Below, one piece after another: positions 1-12,300 of a stretch of 64,000 nucleotides of DNA. This stretch comes from Deroplatys truncata (taxonomy: Eukaryota > Arthropoda > Insecta > Mantodea > Mantidae), in NCBI GenBank assembly GCA_030765065.1, contig CM060985.1, positions 7,998,001 through 8,062,000 of the forward strand, in the 5' to 3' direction. Made by a program: the position numbers and the translations under genes. Position 1 is the first letter of the stretch; each line of letters starts with the position of its first letter. The notes below the pieces were generated by a model, which worked only from the letters and a program-made list of their open reading frames with translations, was not told where the DNA came from and did no database searches.

Positions 1-583
1 TACAGGTAATGTTGAATCGAGCCAGAAACTGCATGACTTGATTTGCGACGTGAGGCCGTGCATTGTCATGATGAAGTCACCACCCAGTCCGAGAAAGCTC
101 TGGTCATTTCTTTGCAATGTGCTTCCTCTGTGTAGTATGCTGCTGTAACAGTAGTGTGAGGGGGAACTGCATGCTGGTAAATCATTCCATTACCGTCAAA
201 AAATGTGATCACCATCACTTTCCCTGCAGATGGAACAACTTTTGCCTTTTTTGGTGTTGGAGAACTTGGCGATTTCCAAACTGTGCTGGCTTGTTTTCCT
301 TCAGGATCATAATGATGCAGCCATGACTCATCACTGGTGATAATCAATTTAAAAAATGCATCCCCTCCATCAGCAAAGAGACGCAGCACCTGATTGTCTG
401 GTATGCGAAAAGCACATAGGGTCTACAAAATAGAGCATTACTACCAACCTCCAATACGAGAGTGCTGCCGCCTACCAACATTATACATAAAATCCCACTC
501 TTTTCAAATATTTATGTTACAGATACGAAACTATCATGGAAGCTACAGGGAAAAATCAGTCTGTCTTTGTTGATCAGCCCTTG
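1..583 (-). mobile_element. mariner element, partial (runs off left edge)
   Basis: This is the part of a mariner DNA transposon that lies inside the window; the rest is to the left. Read in reverse, the DDE domain shows the first catalytic Asp in ITSDESWLHHYDPEG and then KVVPSAGKVMVITFFDGNG. The terminal inverted repeat occupies about 551-583 and ends in TGATCAGCCCTTG, followed by TA. It is nearly identical to the copy at 46625-47936. Relative to that copy it has lost about 17 bp near 130 and about 415 bp near 391, which removes most of the N-terminal DNA-binding half. It keeps the first Asp that the other copy has lost. It is dead. Confidence 0.88.
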
Positions 584-869
584 TAGTTAATTATTCATTA
601 CTTCCTGATGTGCCTAAACATCACAAAATGTTTAATCATACTTTTCTGTGTAAAGTTACTGTAGAGACGTGATTGCAATAGCATTCTTCATCCAAAGTGC
701 ACACAATGCTCTCTTGTGTTTCCTGTAGTTATAACGTCATGACAATTATTGATCAAAATCGCATTAAGTGACAGCTCTTGAGTGGAAAGCAAGGAATGTA
801 ATTATTTCTTTTGGCATTCTAAAACTATTTCATACCAGATACTTGAGATTTTATATCTTCCCCTCCTGA

Positions 870-1240
870 ATGAAAGCCATTAACTCTCTTTCTCAACGAG
901 GAAGTGGCAGAAGATGATCTTCATCCATATCCTCTTGAAGATCTCACATTGGACAACTGAGATGAAAAGTATCCCAATTGTATTCACATGTTTAGTTAGC
1001 ACTTAATGGACTGTCTGCATTTGAAATGCTGCTACTGCAGATTTGCGTGGATATTCAGAATTTATATTTTGAGTTTTCATGATAATTTCCCATTCTTTAT
1101 TTTCAAGCACATTTTGTGTACATATATTCTGAAATTTTGATTTAGTTAACTTTTTAACTGCATGGAAGGGCAAGTTAAACATTGATTTCTGTTGAATGTG
1201 GCTTCCCAGCAGCTTCATTGTCAATCAGTCTGCAGTGTGA
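870..1240 (-). pseudogene. LINE C-terminal (RNase H / zinc-knuckle side) remnant, tentative
   Basis: In reverse, a 73-codon frame (1224-1003) ends in RKSAVAAFQMQTVH. This resembles the block after RNase H in some LINE ORF2 proteins (AAFRL-TGHDCL-KHLHRIG). The same frame continues past stops with KHVNTIGILFISVVQCE, which fits the Cys-rich tail that follows. No RT or tail is left. The match rests on motif memory only. Confidence 0.3.
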
Positions 1241-1686
1241 AGATACTCACTGGAAGGCTAATTTAATTAAATGATGCAGCACTTTGCGATTCTTTCACCT
1301 TTACAATGTTACAGCCTGCTTGGAAAATATAACTGCCTTTGAAAATGAGCATCCCAAAATAAAGGATGCAATGATGAACAAACAGCTATCAAAATTTGCA
1401 GAACTATCCTAAAAGCTTATAGAATGAAAAAAGACAGCATCTACACCTCTTCCATTTTGGTTGGGCTAAAACGATCATCAGTAAATATATGATATATAAT
1501 ATAAGGCTGACTTCTGGCATAGTGGAGAAGAATTTTCCAACGACCAAGCACCTTGTTATCTGTCTGACACTGTGCAACCCCCAAACCTATCTGCAACATG
1601 AAAGGGAAAGGAAATTTGTGTTAGAAGAGAAACCACTCCAGCATTCGCCTTGCCAACCAGAAAAACCAATGGTCAGAGTGACAGAA

Positions 1687-1730
1687 GTGGAATTGAACCC
1701 AGGGCCTCACGAATGCAAGCTTTGCATCTT
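1687..1730 (-). repeat. tRNA-like SINE trace (B box)
   Basis: The reverse complement reads GCTTGCATTCGTGAGGCCCT followed by GGGTTCAATTCC. This is a B-box (T-arm) pattern with a plausible upstream variable region, as in tRNA-derived SINE heads. No A box, body or target duplication is recognisable, so it is only a trace. Confidence 0.28.
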
Positions 1731-2989
1731 GCTTGGTAGATATTCCTTTACTTCTCTTGTTTGTAATGGATTATATTTTCTTTAATTTTAGGAACATTTA
1801 ATTTTCTCTTAATGCCATAAACTTAAAATAAGTGTTGTTGATGTTTCTCCCAAGTGGTGATTAACTCAATAGTTCCAGTTCATATTCAATGGTGGAATTA
1901 ATGTGCTAATATTTGCAGGGTTGGTATTAGTGAGAATTTCACAGCATCTGAATCTTTTTTAAGGTTTGCTGTAACAATACTTAAGCCTGGTTTCACAGTA
2001 TAAGCTTAAACTTCGAATTGGGCCTAATGGGAGAGTTAAGCTACACCTGAGTTTTACAGTGTGTAGTTCAAGCGATAAGCCGAGATTATACAGGACTCGA
2101 CTTAAACCATACTGAACTGCGGTTTACGTTAAGGAGTCGCCATGCTACCTGAGGATGACGATTTTAGTGACAAGGAAATGCAAATTATTTTAAACCATAT
2201 CCACAACAGAAGACGGCCTAAAGTGTTTAGAATGCGTCCAAATCATTTCCACATATGGAATGACCGAGAATTCTATGAGAGGTTTCGGTTAAGTAAACAA
2301 TCTGCGATGACGGTACTAGAGATTATTGATGATGCAATTAAACATAAAACAGACTGGTAAGTAAAACTAAATATTAAATTTATTCTTATACCTTTATAAT
2401 ATAATTTATTGCTCATAAGGTATTATTACTTTATATTTCAGGAACAAAGCAATGCTTCTTTTGGCGTTGAGGTTATATGCAAGCGGAAGCATGCTAATTG
2501 CAGCTGGAGATTTTTCCGATGTCCTAAAATCTACAGCATGCAGAGTTGTGAAAATTGTTTCACATCATATTGCTCTGTTGAGGGATAGATTTATGAAGTT
2601 CCCCATGACTCATTAGTAAAGACTTAAAATGAGGGAACATTTTTATAAAACAACTAAATTTCCTCGAGTCATTGGAGCTCTTGACTGCACACATGTCAAA
2701 ATTGCATCACCAGGTATGCATTATTTCTATTTATTTTTCTCAGCTCTCTATACATAAATTCCCTCAGTTCAATATTTTAAACAAATACTCAATTATTGGC
2801 TTAATTTTATCTATGAACTTACAACTAAAACAAACTGTGACCAGAACTTGCTCTGGTTAAATAATAGTGTAAGTAGGTTTTTATGGGCTGAAAGTACATA
2901 AAATAATACTATTAGGATAGACTAAAATAACTCAAAGCTGTGTATTTAAAGATCTTCTTTGAAGCAAAAATAAGAGTGTGTAAATTTCA

Positions 2990-4620
2990 AAATGGTGACA
3001 TTTGAAATCAAAAGTGCTGCAGTACAGGAAATTAGAAAGCAGTTCAAGAAAGGCAAGCATTTGAACATAAAGGACATCAAATACAGAGGAACTAATGGAA
3101 TTAAAACTAATCCAAAATAGGTCGCCGAAGAAGTTGGCTCATATTTTAGTTCAGTATTTATACAAAATCTACCTGCTTCATATATTAGATGCAGCTTTGG
3201 CTAGGAGTATCATTCTATATGCAATAAATCATTATAAATTAAAAGCATTATGTAAACAAAAATCTGTAGTTATTGATAGTATAGATATCAATATATTTAA
3301 GAAATATTCAAGCTATATGGCTATTCCTCTTTGAAATAATAAACTCAGCTCTAACTAAAATTATACCAGTTTTAAGAAATGGGATAAAGTGATCTATTGA
3401 ACCACAGGCTACAAGTTTTTTCAAAACAATATCTAAAACTGTTTAAAAAGTTACACTGTATATTAGATTAGCTGGTTTTCTTTAAAAAAGAAAAAAAAAT
3501 GTACCTACCGCTTCCACAGCAGTTTGGCTTTAGAAAAAAACTGATCCAAAACTATAGCTACTGTACAATATGTTGACCAACTAATTGAGGAATATAATAT
3601 ACATGTTTCTTGTTGTACAAAAAGCTTTCAACTGCATAAACTTTCTTTTGGACAAATGTAGTATTATAACACAAAAGAGGTAAAGAATATAGATTATGTA
3701 AATAATCTCCCACCAAATGAAATCAATGTATGCATCAGATATACACATTCATAAGTTTACTCAAGGGGAAAATTGATAGCAATGGAGGACTGCATGCTTC
3801 GGAATTAAGCCCTATACTCTTTCTAATTTATTAATTTGTGTAGTACTGATGTAACATACAAGATACTTTCTTATTATGCAGTAATACTGATTTCTCTAAA
3901 CTTGAAATACATACAAATATGTGTGCAATCAAAATAGCACAGTACTATAATGCAAATCAGTACCTATAAATGTAAATAAACCTGTTTTAGTAGATACATT
4001 CTGACACACCTTCTGTTGTTACAGTGAAGAAGTATAAAATGTAAAACTTAAATTATTTTAGCATTGAAAGTTGAGCAACCTTAACATGGAGCATCTGTAT
4101 GCTCCAAATTTGCAAAATGACTGTTTGCAATTTAACACCTAACCTTGGTGTAATGCAATAATACTCAAGTCTCATCTACTATTTACATATGTTTTGTCTA
4201 CTCTCCTCATACATAAATATTCAGACTTGTCAAACGCAGTAAGATTTAGAAACTCCATCTTTGTTGTTTGTTTAAAAAAATAAAACAACAAAGAAAAACA
4301 GCATTGAGATGTATAGCACCACTGAATAAACTAGTCTACTGTAAACCATTGCTTGAAAATTTTAAAATCTTGACTGTGTGCAACATTTATTTATTAAAAA
4401 TTATTATACAACCATCTGAACTTAATCTTCTGAAAAATAGTTATCAACCTAAATATTATACTGGAGGAAGTAATAACATATTTAAGCATAGCCTCATAAC
4501 ACTGCATTTGAAAAAAGCCCAGGTGGTTTTTCTAAACTGCCCACACAGAAGCCTCAAAGATTAAGAGGCCAAATGCATGCATATAGTTCATATTAAGGAT
4601 TAATAAATTATCATCATTGC
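2990..4620 (+). mobile_element. Old non-LTR retrotransposon (CR1/jockey-like) remnant in the Harbinger intron
   Basis: Scattered frames match LINE ORF2. VAEEVGSYFSSVFIQNL (about 3120) matches the linker before RT. LPQQFGFRKKT (about 3510) is the RT 'FGFRKxxST' motif and is followed by ATVQYVDQLIEEYN. A 98-codon frame at 4268-4564 matches the end of ORF2 (QQRKTALRCIAPLNK, CKPLLENFKILTV, NIFKHSLITL). Heavy decay with many stops implies an old insertion. The same linker (VAHEFNQYFSTVASNI) occurs in the LINE at 48935-51690, so they are probably related. Confidence 0.7.
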
Positions 4621-4854
4621 ATAAATTAATTTTCTGAAACAGCAAATTACTTAAATGAAATAATTCATGAAACCATATCTGTAACATTTAATACTGTCTC
4701 ATTGTTACTAGTATTAAATTTGTAACATTATTGCATGAATTTGAGCCCATTAAGAGGAAGAACAAGCACATATATAGGTCTTCCTTTCTGGAAATACCAG
4801 TGAAAATATTCACTCTGAAATTACCTTGTGCTCTGCTCAACAGCTACAGATGAA

Positions 4855-5635
4855 AGGCTGGTTCACAACCGCCCGAGAATGGGAAGCAATGCAGCATGCA
4901 CGATATTGGTTCACAACAACCCTGTAACGAGAACGGGAATGCATATTGATCACAAAGTGAAAGTCAATTTTGTGCATTGGGATTTCATTTGTTTTTAACT
5001 GACCAATGGCATTTTTTCACCTACTTCCAATTTAGCCAAGCCAACGTCAAAATTCGATAGAGTAAACATTATCTAAATGTACATCCATTACATTTCCGAT
5101 CCCTCTACTTATGCCAAGCTTTCATTCCTTTATTTAATGACATACATTAAAATTGTTTATTGTTTTTTTTTCATTTCCACCGGTTTTAGCTGTTCTTTGT
5201 AGCTTTTGCCATTGTTTTTTAGGCAATAGCCAGTTTTGAGTTGCATATAAACAAACTACAAATGATCCCTTCACCAGAGGAACCAACGCTGATTAGATTT
5301 ACGGGTGTCGGGATGAGGTTAGGAAGCACATTTACTACTAATTCCTTCCACTTTCATGTTTCCAGCTTGCGACTATAGAGAGCACTAGTGGCTGTTTCAT
5401 GTCACAGCCGCCTAAAAATACCTCTAGAGTGAAGAGTCTAATATGTACAATAGGGATCTAATATGCCGTGCCCGGGAACGAGAACGAGAAATTTAAAAGT
5501 TGGGCATCTTTTCTTTCCCATTCCCGGGGCCTGGGAAGGCTTCCTGTCAGTTGTGAACATTCCCATTTGGATACATGTATTTCAACTTTCTCATTCTCGT
5601 TCTGGTTATTGTTCTCGTTGGTTGTGAACCAGCCT
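4855..5635. mobile_element. 781 bp MITE with 15 bp terminal inverted repeats
   Basis: The termini are AGGCTGGTTCACAAC at the left and its exact reverse complement at the right, flanked by GAA on both sides (4852-4854 and 5636-5638). Subterminal copies of the GGTTCACAAC and ACGAGAACGGGAAT motifs recur in both orientations. No transposase is encoded. The 3 bp duplication and the end sequence resemble Harbinger-type MITEs, but the target is not TWA. It sits inside the Harbinger intron, so it is younger than that element. Confidence 0.72.
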
Positions 5636-6505
5636 GAATGCTTTTGCTAATAAGTGCAATCAACATAACCTCAAGGGTTTGAAATATTAAGTTTCTAGCT
5701 TGTGAAGTTGCAAGCAAGCTATGGTTAGAGTGAATGTTAGTAGAACTAAGCTTTTAGGTTAGGTTAGCTTTTGATAGTGAGATTACATTTTTACTGTTGT
5801 GTATGTGTGTAGTTTTTCTGTTCTGATTTATGTTTCATTTAACTCTAGTTATGTTACTGTCTCATTCTAGGAGGAGAGACTGCAGAGGTTTTCCGAAATA
5901 GGAAAGGATTCTTTTCTATAAATGTGCAGACTTTATGTGATCCAGATTTAAAGATCACCGACATTGTTGCTTGATGGCCAGGTTCGACTCATGATTCAAC
6001 TATCTTTAATAACTCTGCCTTAAGAACTAGGTTTGAGAATGGTGTGATTAACGATGGCAGTCTAATCATTGCAGACAGTGGCTACCCAAATAGGCCATAT
6101 TTAATAACACCACTAGCTGCACCCAATTTGCCTGAAGAGCATCTATTCAATGAGTCGCACATTCAGACCAGGAACTGTGTAGAAAGGAGCTATGGTGTTT
6201 GGAAAAAAGATTCCCAATACTCCCCACAGGCATACGACTGCACCTCAGCAAAGTCCAAAGTGTTATTGTAGCAACAGCTGTGCTCCACAACATATGCTGC
6301 CTTAACAATGAAATGAACTTACCAGCACTGGAGCCACGTATTGAAAATGCAATACAGTTTGCTAACAATGTTCCAAATGCTAGAGATGCTCAGCATTTCA
6401 ATAATTTTATGAGAAATGCAATTATAATTTAAAAAATTTGAGATAAATTGAATTAAACTGTACTTTAATTAGGTGTCCATATTATGTACATATGCTTTAG
6501 GAAAA

Positions 6506-7077
6506 TTACAGGTTGTTTTGTTTTAAAAGCTCTATCTCATATTTCAATTTCTGCATTCTGAGATTGTGTTCCTCTTCATTTTGTTGCAGTTTTTGTTGAT
6601 AGCTTTTTCTCATTAGCTCTTGCTCTTCACTTAATCATCTCTCTTTTGATTTATGTTCCTTTTGAGCAAGACTAGACTTTAAATGGACATGTTCTAGCTT
6701 GGCTTCTGCCAGGCACTCCCACTTCTCACTATTTCATCCTTTACCTGCAAGTGTAATAGCATATGTTAGAAAGCTGTTTGTTTTATTTTAATACATACGT
6801 GCATTGCCATCAGATTCATAACAATTTGAAAGGCAAAACATGTGGAAGTACAAATTGGAACACTTTTTAATACTTTTAAGGTCTGCTTTTTATCACTAGT
6901 AGTCTAATTAAAACAACCATACCTGGGCTCTTCTTTGTTGGGAGTTTGATATTTCTTTTTTTCTGTCCAGGTGATGTAATGGTACCTAGAAAATAAATTG
7001 AATTCATATTCAGAACTTACTTCTCAGTGCTTTACAAACATATCTTTTAGCGCATATACATATGAATCCTAAGCAAC

Positions 7078-7144
<67 letters not shown>

Positions 7145-9102
7145 CATAATAATAATAATAATAATATCATCCAGTGCAACAAGAAAAGAAAATCAGATGC
7201 AATTCAAATGTATACCACAGTCTCCTATATTGATAAAACTTTAAAAAACAGCTTTGTATACTAAAAGCCCATGTGCTCCTGTAATTAGTTCAGTAATTTG
7301 CTTAAGTTTGGAGGTAATGGAGTTACATGGGTACAGAAATTTCTTGTTAAAAACTAACAAGTGTTAGGTATAAATAAATACCAAATAATAAAATGCAACT
7401 TAACATTAATCTACATATTTTATTTCAGTAATCAGAGAAACAAACCAGACAAATAAGTATTCCATAACAAAACCTGAAACCCATGTTTAAAAATTTAATG
7501 ATTTTTCATGAATCGTCTATTACTCTAGTGTCACTTGAAATCTAGTTGCCAGAAGTGTAGCAGATGAATTATTTGCTTGATCATCACCACAGTCGATCAC
7601 AACAAATGTAATTCATTGGACAATGGTTGCCTCAACATACCTGCTCCAATTATTGTTTGGATTCCGTAAAATAATAATTATATTTTAATATTAATTTGAT
7701 TTACCATAAGAATTTATAGGTAATGTTGAAATGTTTAAAGTTTAAAACATGCTTTTGAAATACATGTTGTGTGCACCAAGAGTAGCACAATAAGATCAAA
7801 TATAAACACCTACAACATTCTTCAGATAAAAATACTGATAACTGGCAAATAATGAATGTTTTAAATAGATGCATTGCAGCATTGATTACCTACTTATTTT
7901 ATATGATGATGAAATGAAACCATATTTCCTGTATACAAAATTACATTGAAGAATTAAAATGAAAATAAAAAATAAACTTAATTTTTTACAAAGCATTCAC
8001 TAACCTGATACACAACTGTCTGTCCCTTTAAGTTTCATAGTGGAGCCAAATTTTCCTATTAGAGAAAATTGTAGCTCTAAAAATGTGCCCCAATCTATTC
8101 AGTACCACTTTTAAATATTCATGCAACGCATTATCCCAGGATTTCTATACTGGGATGGTATAGGATATGGCAAATAAAAATTTAAGTGTAATCACCAATG
8201 TGAAAAATGATATAAAACGACTTGTGAATAAATATGAAACGTGTGTACAAAATAAAATTAGATTATGTTACAGAGAAAGTCAATCAATACAATAACTAAA
8301 GGACAAATGATGCCGTAGGTATTTAAAATTCCATGCAAAATGAAAGGGAGTACTCTAACCTTAAAAACACAACATGGAATCAAAATAAGAATATAAACAT
8401 AAGTATTTTATATTATTCAGACTGGTAAACCAGAATATCACAGTTTTATCAGATATAAACATCAGAAAGTAAACCTATTTAATTCTGCCCTATGAAAATG
8501 TTACAATGACTTACAAATAAAACAGACAGATGTTATCTCCATTGCAGCAAGGACAATCTCATAAGAATCTGAAACTAACAATGAGAAATGGATAATATTT
8601 CAGTAAACATATCTAGAAATTTATGTATACCTGCATAGTTCAATGTAGGCATAGCTGTGGATGGAACAAACAAGGTATTTAGTAGGCATGTATTTATTTT
8701 CGTTGTATAATTGCAATATTCTTAGCCTGTAGCACCTTATCAGAGTATAAATTGCTTCACATTTGGACACCAATCAATTCCTTTATTTCCTTGTCGATTG
8801 GCATAATTAACGATAGCACAGCTGGACTCCGAATAGCACATTTCTGTTTTGTAACTTTCTTCAAATTGTCATATTTCTTCTTCAACACGGTAGCATCTCT
8901 GTATATTATTTATTCCACTCTTTGCATTGAATAACTCCGCAATTTTCCCCCACGTTTGGTTCTTCCTGCTCCACAGTACCTTATTAGATTGCTTGCACTC
9001 TATTATGTGTTTGTGTTTATACTGCTTTACAATTTCTAACAGAATGCTAACTTCTTGAGAAGTGAAGTTAGCAGTACGCTTTGGCTCTGATTTTTCGGTC
9101 AT
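6506..9102 (-). pseudogene. Harbinger Myb/SANT-like DNA-binding protein, spliced, broken
   Basis: This is the second Harbinger gene, whose product is known in the family to bind element ends and help transposase enter the nucleus. Reading in reverse, exon 1 starts at 9102 with MTEKSEPKRTANFTSQEV and shows the trihelix pattern (ILLEIVKQYKH, LWSRKNQTWGKIAELFN). It shifts frame near 8880 and then continues KKKYDNLKKVTKQKCAIRSP and MPIDKEIKELIGVQ. A 63 bp exon at 6985-6923 (TITSPGQKKRNIKLPTKKSP) is bounded by TTCTAG and GTATGG. The last exon, 6744-6506, encodes a charged coiled coil (EKWECLAEAKLEHVHLKSS, QKLQQNEEEHNLRMQKLKYE) and ends KQNNL then a stop. Further middle exons near 7560-7670 are possible. 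Confidence 0.78.
7077..7167. repeat. (AAT)n microsatellite
   Basis: About 30 AAT units with one CAT interruption, between the two Harbinger genes. The poly-isoleucine reading frame across it is not a gene. Confidence 0.95.
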
Positions 9103-9348
9103 TTTAGTGTGTGTGTATCTGAATAACCTATGAAACCTTACTTTTAGGAACAGCGCTGGTGGGAATTCGCTCGATATGCATGCATTACCAACCTTAAATT
9201 CCGAGGAGTTGTTCAGGTCAGTAAAGCCAAACGTGGTTGCCCTACTGTGAAACTCGCAAAGTTTTAACCAAAGCTTAAGTTTTGTTTAAGATGCGTCCAT
9301 AGCTTAGTAAAGGTTTGACTTAAGCCTGAACTGTGAAACCGGCCCTTA

Positions 9349-12300
9349 GTCGCTGTATGTAAGCACTGGTTTTATATAAACTTTTTATGTATTTCTTGAA
9401 CATGCACACTTCTGCCTGATAAACAATATTTTCTTTGCCTTGCTTGTTATGTAGTCTATAAGTTTGTTCCAAGTTAGTTGAGAATCAAGGATCAATATTG
9501 TTTTCTTAGAAATTCTGTTTCTCTGCCAGAATATTACTCCATTTCTCCTTCCCCACAGAGTGGACATATAATCACTCCGGTGTCATCAATTAATTTGTTG
9601 CCTTTTCAGGTGCCCAATCTTAGCCATGCTAAACTATTTCTTTTAGTTATCTTTTACAGTCATTTAAATAGGCCTCTCACTCCCAGCCGCGCACTATTTG
9701 ATATAGTATGTTGAGTGAAATTTTAGCCACAGATTGTGATTCCAAATTTTGTTTATCAATATCACATAGTTGTCTCTGAATTATCTTCTAATGCTACGTC
9801 CCTCTCATGTATGCCATTCCAATTCTCGTAAACTCCTGCACAATTTTGTTGCCTAACACGTATCCCACCTTCCCGTAATTGTTCCCTGAAACACACCACA
9901 TGTATAAATGTCTGATCTCCCCAAACTATACATAACCAGTATTTAACTGCCTTATTTTTAGACTGTATGAGCCAAATTCTTTAAGATCCCCCCCCCCTTG
10001 CACGTAGAATTCACTTCAGAACAGTGTCTCAATTTTTCATACTTTCCCAATCCCAAATTTCTGCCCCATATAATAAACTAGCTCTGTATACCATCTCCAT
10101 TGTCCTTAATGGTATCAGCAACTTTCAAACGACACTTTAATGACTATATTTTTTTTACTATGCAATTACATCTTGTGCTTCCCCATTCATAGATAATGTG
10201 ATGCCCAGATACGTAAATAATTTAACATTCTCCAATGTCTGCCCGGTGTATCCTTGCTGCTATATAGCACTCCACGTTTTGTTTTTCACTTTATTCACTG
10301 TCATTCCCCATTCCTTACAATATGATCCTAAGCAGTTTAGTTCTCTTTGCAGTCTGGAAATTGATGTGGATATTAAAATTAAATCATTCACATACAGGAT
10401 GATATCTTGCATGCAAGGAGCATCAGCTTCACCGTATTTAACACTTTCGGTATATCATCCACAACAAAATTAAAAACTTTCAGTGAGAGAATACACCCCT
10501 GTCTTACTCCCCTCCGAGTTATAACATGTTTTGACATCGCATTTTATGCAGAACTAAACTGTTTCGTATATTCCCTGCAGTGCCCTAAAATTGTTCCTCA
10601 GAAATCCTTTGCTTGTAATATCACCCAGAGTACTTGTGTTTAAACACAGTTGAACTTTACAAACATCTATAATAGTTTTCCCCTCCTTTTCGGCATTTGC
10701 TTCACTCTAACAATATCTAATATAAATAGCATACTGTATTTTTTTTCCCTGAACGCTACTTGAAATATTGATAGCTTGTTCTTTTTGTTAATCCACTGTC
10801 ATTGATATATAATCTTGCAGTAAATTTTACTCATTACTGGAGAAGCCCACCCTCCTATAGTTGTGCTTCCCTTTTTATATATTGGGCATACAATTACCAT
10901 CATCTACTCCTGTGGAAATGTGCCCTCCTTGAATACTTCAGCTGGTATTATTCCGTCTAGTGCCAGTGTTTTGTTATTTTTTAAACTGCTCCTTGCATAG
11001 TTATATCCTTATCTAAGTTTTTGATTTTTGGTGCTCCTAGCAGTTGGATTTCAGTCAGTGTTGCCCCCTCCCAATTCCCCCACCACCAAATATTTCCTGA
11101 TAATGGTTCTACCACTGCCCTGGTGTTATACAATTATGCACAAAAGGATTCTCTGTAATTTCCCCTGCTATTTTCTGTTTCCATTCCTCCTCCTTACTTG
11201 ACTGACAGCTGCTTGTATGTTTTCTCAACAAAATGAAACTTGGCTGACTTTCTTGCTAAAGGCTTGGAGAGCCTGGTCATTGCCGTTGCATTCTCTGCTG
11301 TACCAGGTAGAAAATGTGCTTCTCCCAGTTTTTATTTTCATGTTATTTCCAGCCTCCCATATTGCAGAGATCAACTGCTGTACAGTGTTACACAGAATCT
11401 CTCTCAACTTTTCTCTATATGCTTCCCCTTCCCTCCAGTGGTATCATATTGTTAGTTGGCCTGTGTCTTCAGTATTTTGAACCCCAGGTCATTCTCTCTT
11501 TCTTTTTCTTCTACAATATGCAAATCTAAAGGAAAGTGGCAAGAATCAGTTACCCAGGAATCTCTAGCTGATATAATCCACTACACTCCCCCATTTGCAT
11601 TTATAATGTAGATCTTGACCATTGCTGCCACTGAGAATTCCTAATTCTAGTGCATCACAAAACATAAGTAGCTCCCTTCTACAGGCTAGGCTATTGTCAT
11701 CAATTTTCTTCTCTTCCTTTCCCCAATGATCGAAAGAGATGTTTTCACCTCCTGTTCATGCACTGAAATCTCCGAATTCAAGATCATGGCATTGGAATAC
11801 CTTTTCTGTTAAATCCTCAAGAAATGTTTGGATGCGGTTGGCACATTATTAACAGTGATAACACCCCATCCATGCCTCTTTATATTTCCCTAACCCTACT
11901 ATCCTTACTAAAAACATTAAACTCTTTAAAATCTAACTTATCATTAAAAAAATGGAATTTGTGAACTATGCGGAGGCAGTGAAAGCACAGAGCATTATAT
12001 GACAGAATGCAAAGAATTAGCAGAATGGAGACAAGAAGTATGGGAGGAAAAAGGGGAAAAAATGGATAGAAAAATAGTAGCAATTAAAATGTTATCAAGA
12101 AAAGAGGAAAAGTAAGAGAGATAAGAAAGGTAGAAAGGCAAATGGAGGAAGGAGAGGATGGGCAATAGGGATTAAGGGTAGCAAGGGATGCTCAGATGAG
12201 CCAGAAGGCCATGCAAAAAGAGCAGCATAGCTGGCAAGGAAATTTGTACATAGGTTAAGTTAGTTTATAAGTGGAATATTGTAAAAAGAATTGTGCATAA

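Larger units (their letters stand above)
2142..6432 (+). pseudogene. Harbinger transposase (DDE_Tnp_4 type), spliced, broken
   Basis: Exon 1 (2142-2357) starts MLPEDDDFSDKEMQ and includes the family block with FRLSKQSAMTVLEII. A GTAAGT donor follows and a short intron ends in TTTCAG at 2441. Exon 2 reads NKAMLLLALRLYASG and then the first catalytic Asp in VIGALDCTHVKIASPG. A GTATGC donor at about 2715 opens a 3.15 kb intron ending in TCTAG at 5871. Exon 3 continues NRKGFFSINVQTLCDP, WPGSTHDSTIF, the second Asp in LIIADSGYPNRPYLITP and Glu in NCVERSYGVWK, and ends LHNICCL...MRNAIII. Breaks: a stop near 2614, a TGA where Trp is expected near 5972, and a frameshift near 6205. The start was chosen by the Harbinger-like N-terminus. 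Confidence 0.85.
1984..9345 (+). mobile_element. PIF/Harbinger DNA transposon, 7.4 kb, with nested insertions
   Basis: The ends are inverted: AGCCTGGTTTCACAGT at the left, and GGGCCGGTTTCACAGT when the right end is read in reverse. Both are flanked by TTA (1981-1983 and 9346-9348), the 3 bp TWA target duplication of this superfamily. It holds the two genes typical of animal Harbingers in opposite directions: a DDE transposase (+) and a Myb/SANT DNA-binding protein (-). It is long for the family because its large second intron carries an old LINE remnant and a MITE, and an (AAT)n run has grown between the genes. Both genes are broken. Confidence 0.88.

Noticed and set aside
7062-7244. Frame encoding poly-isoleucine
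   Set aside because: Translation of the (AAT)n run; not a gene.
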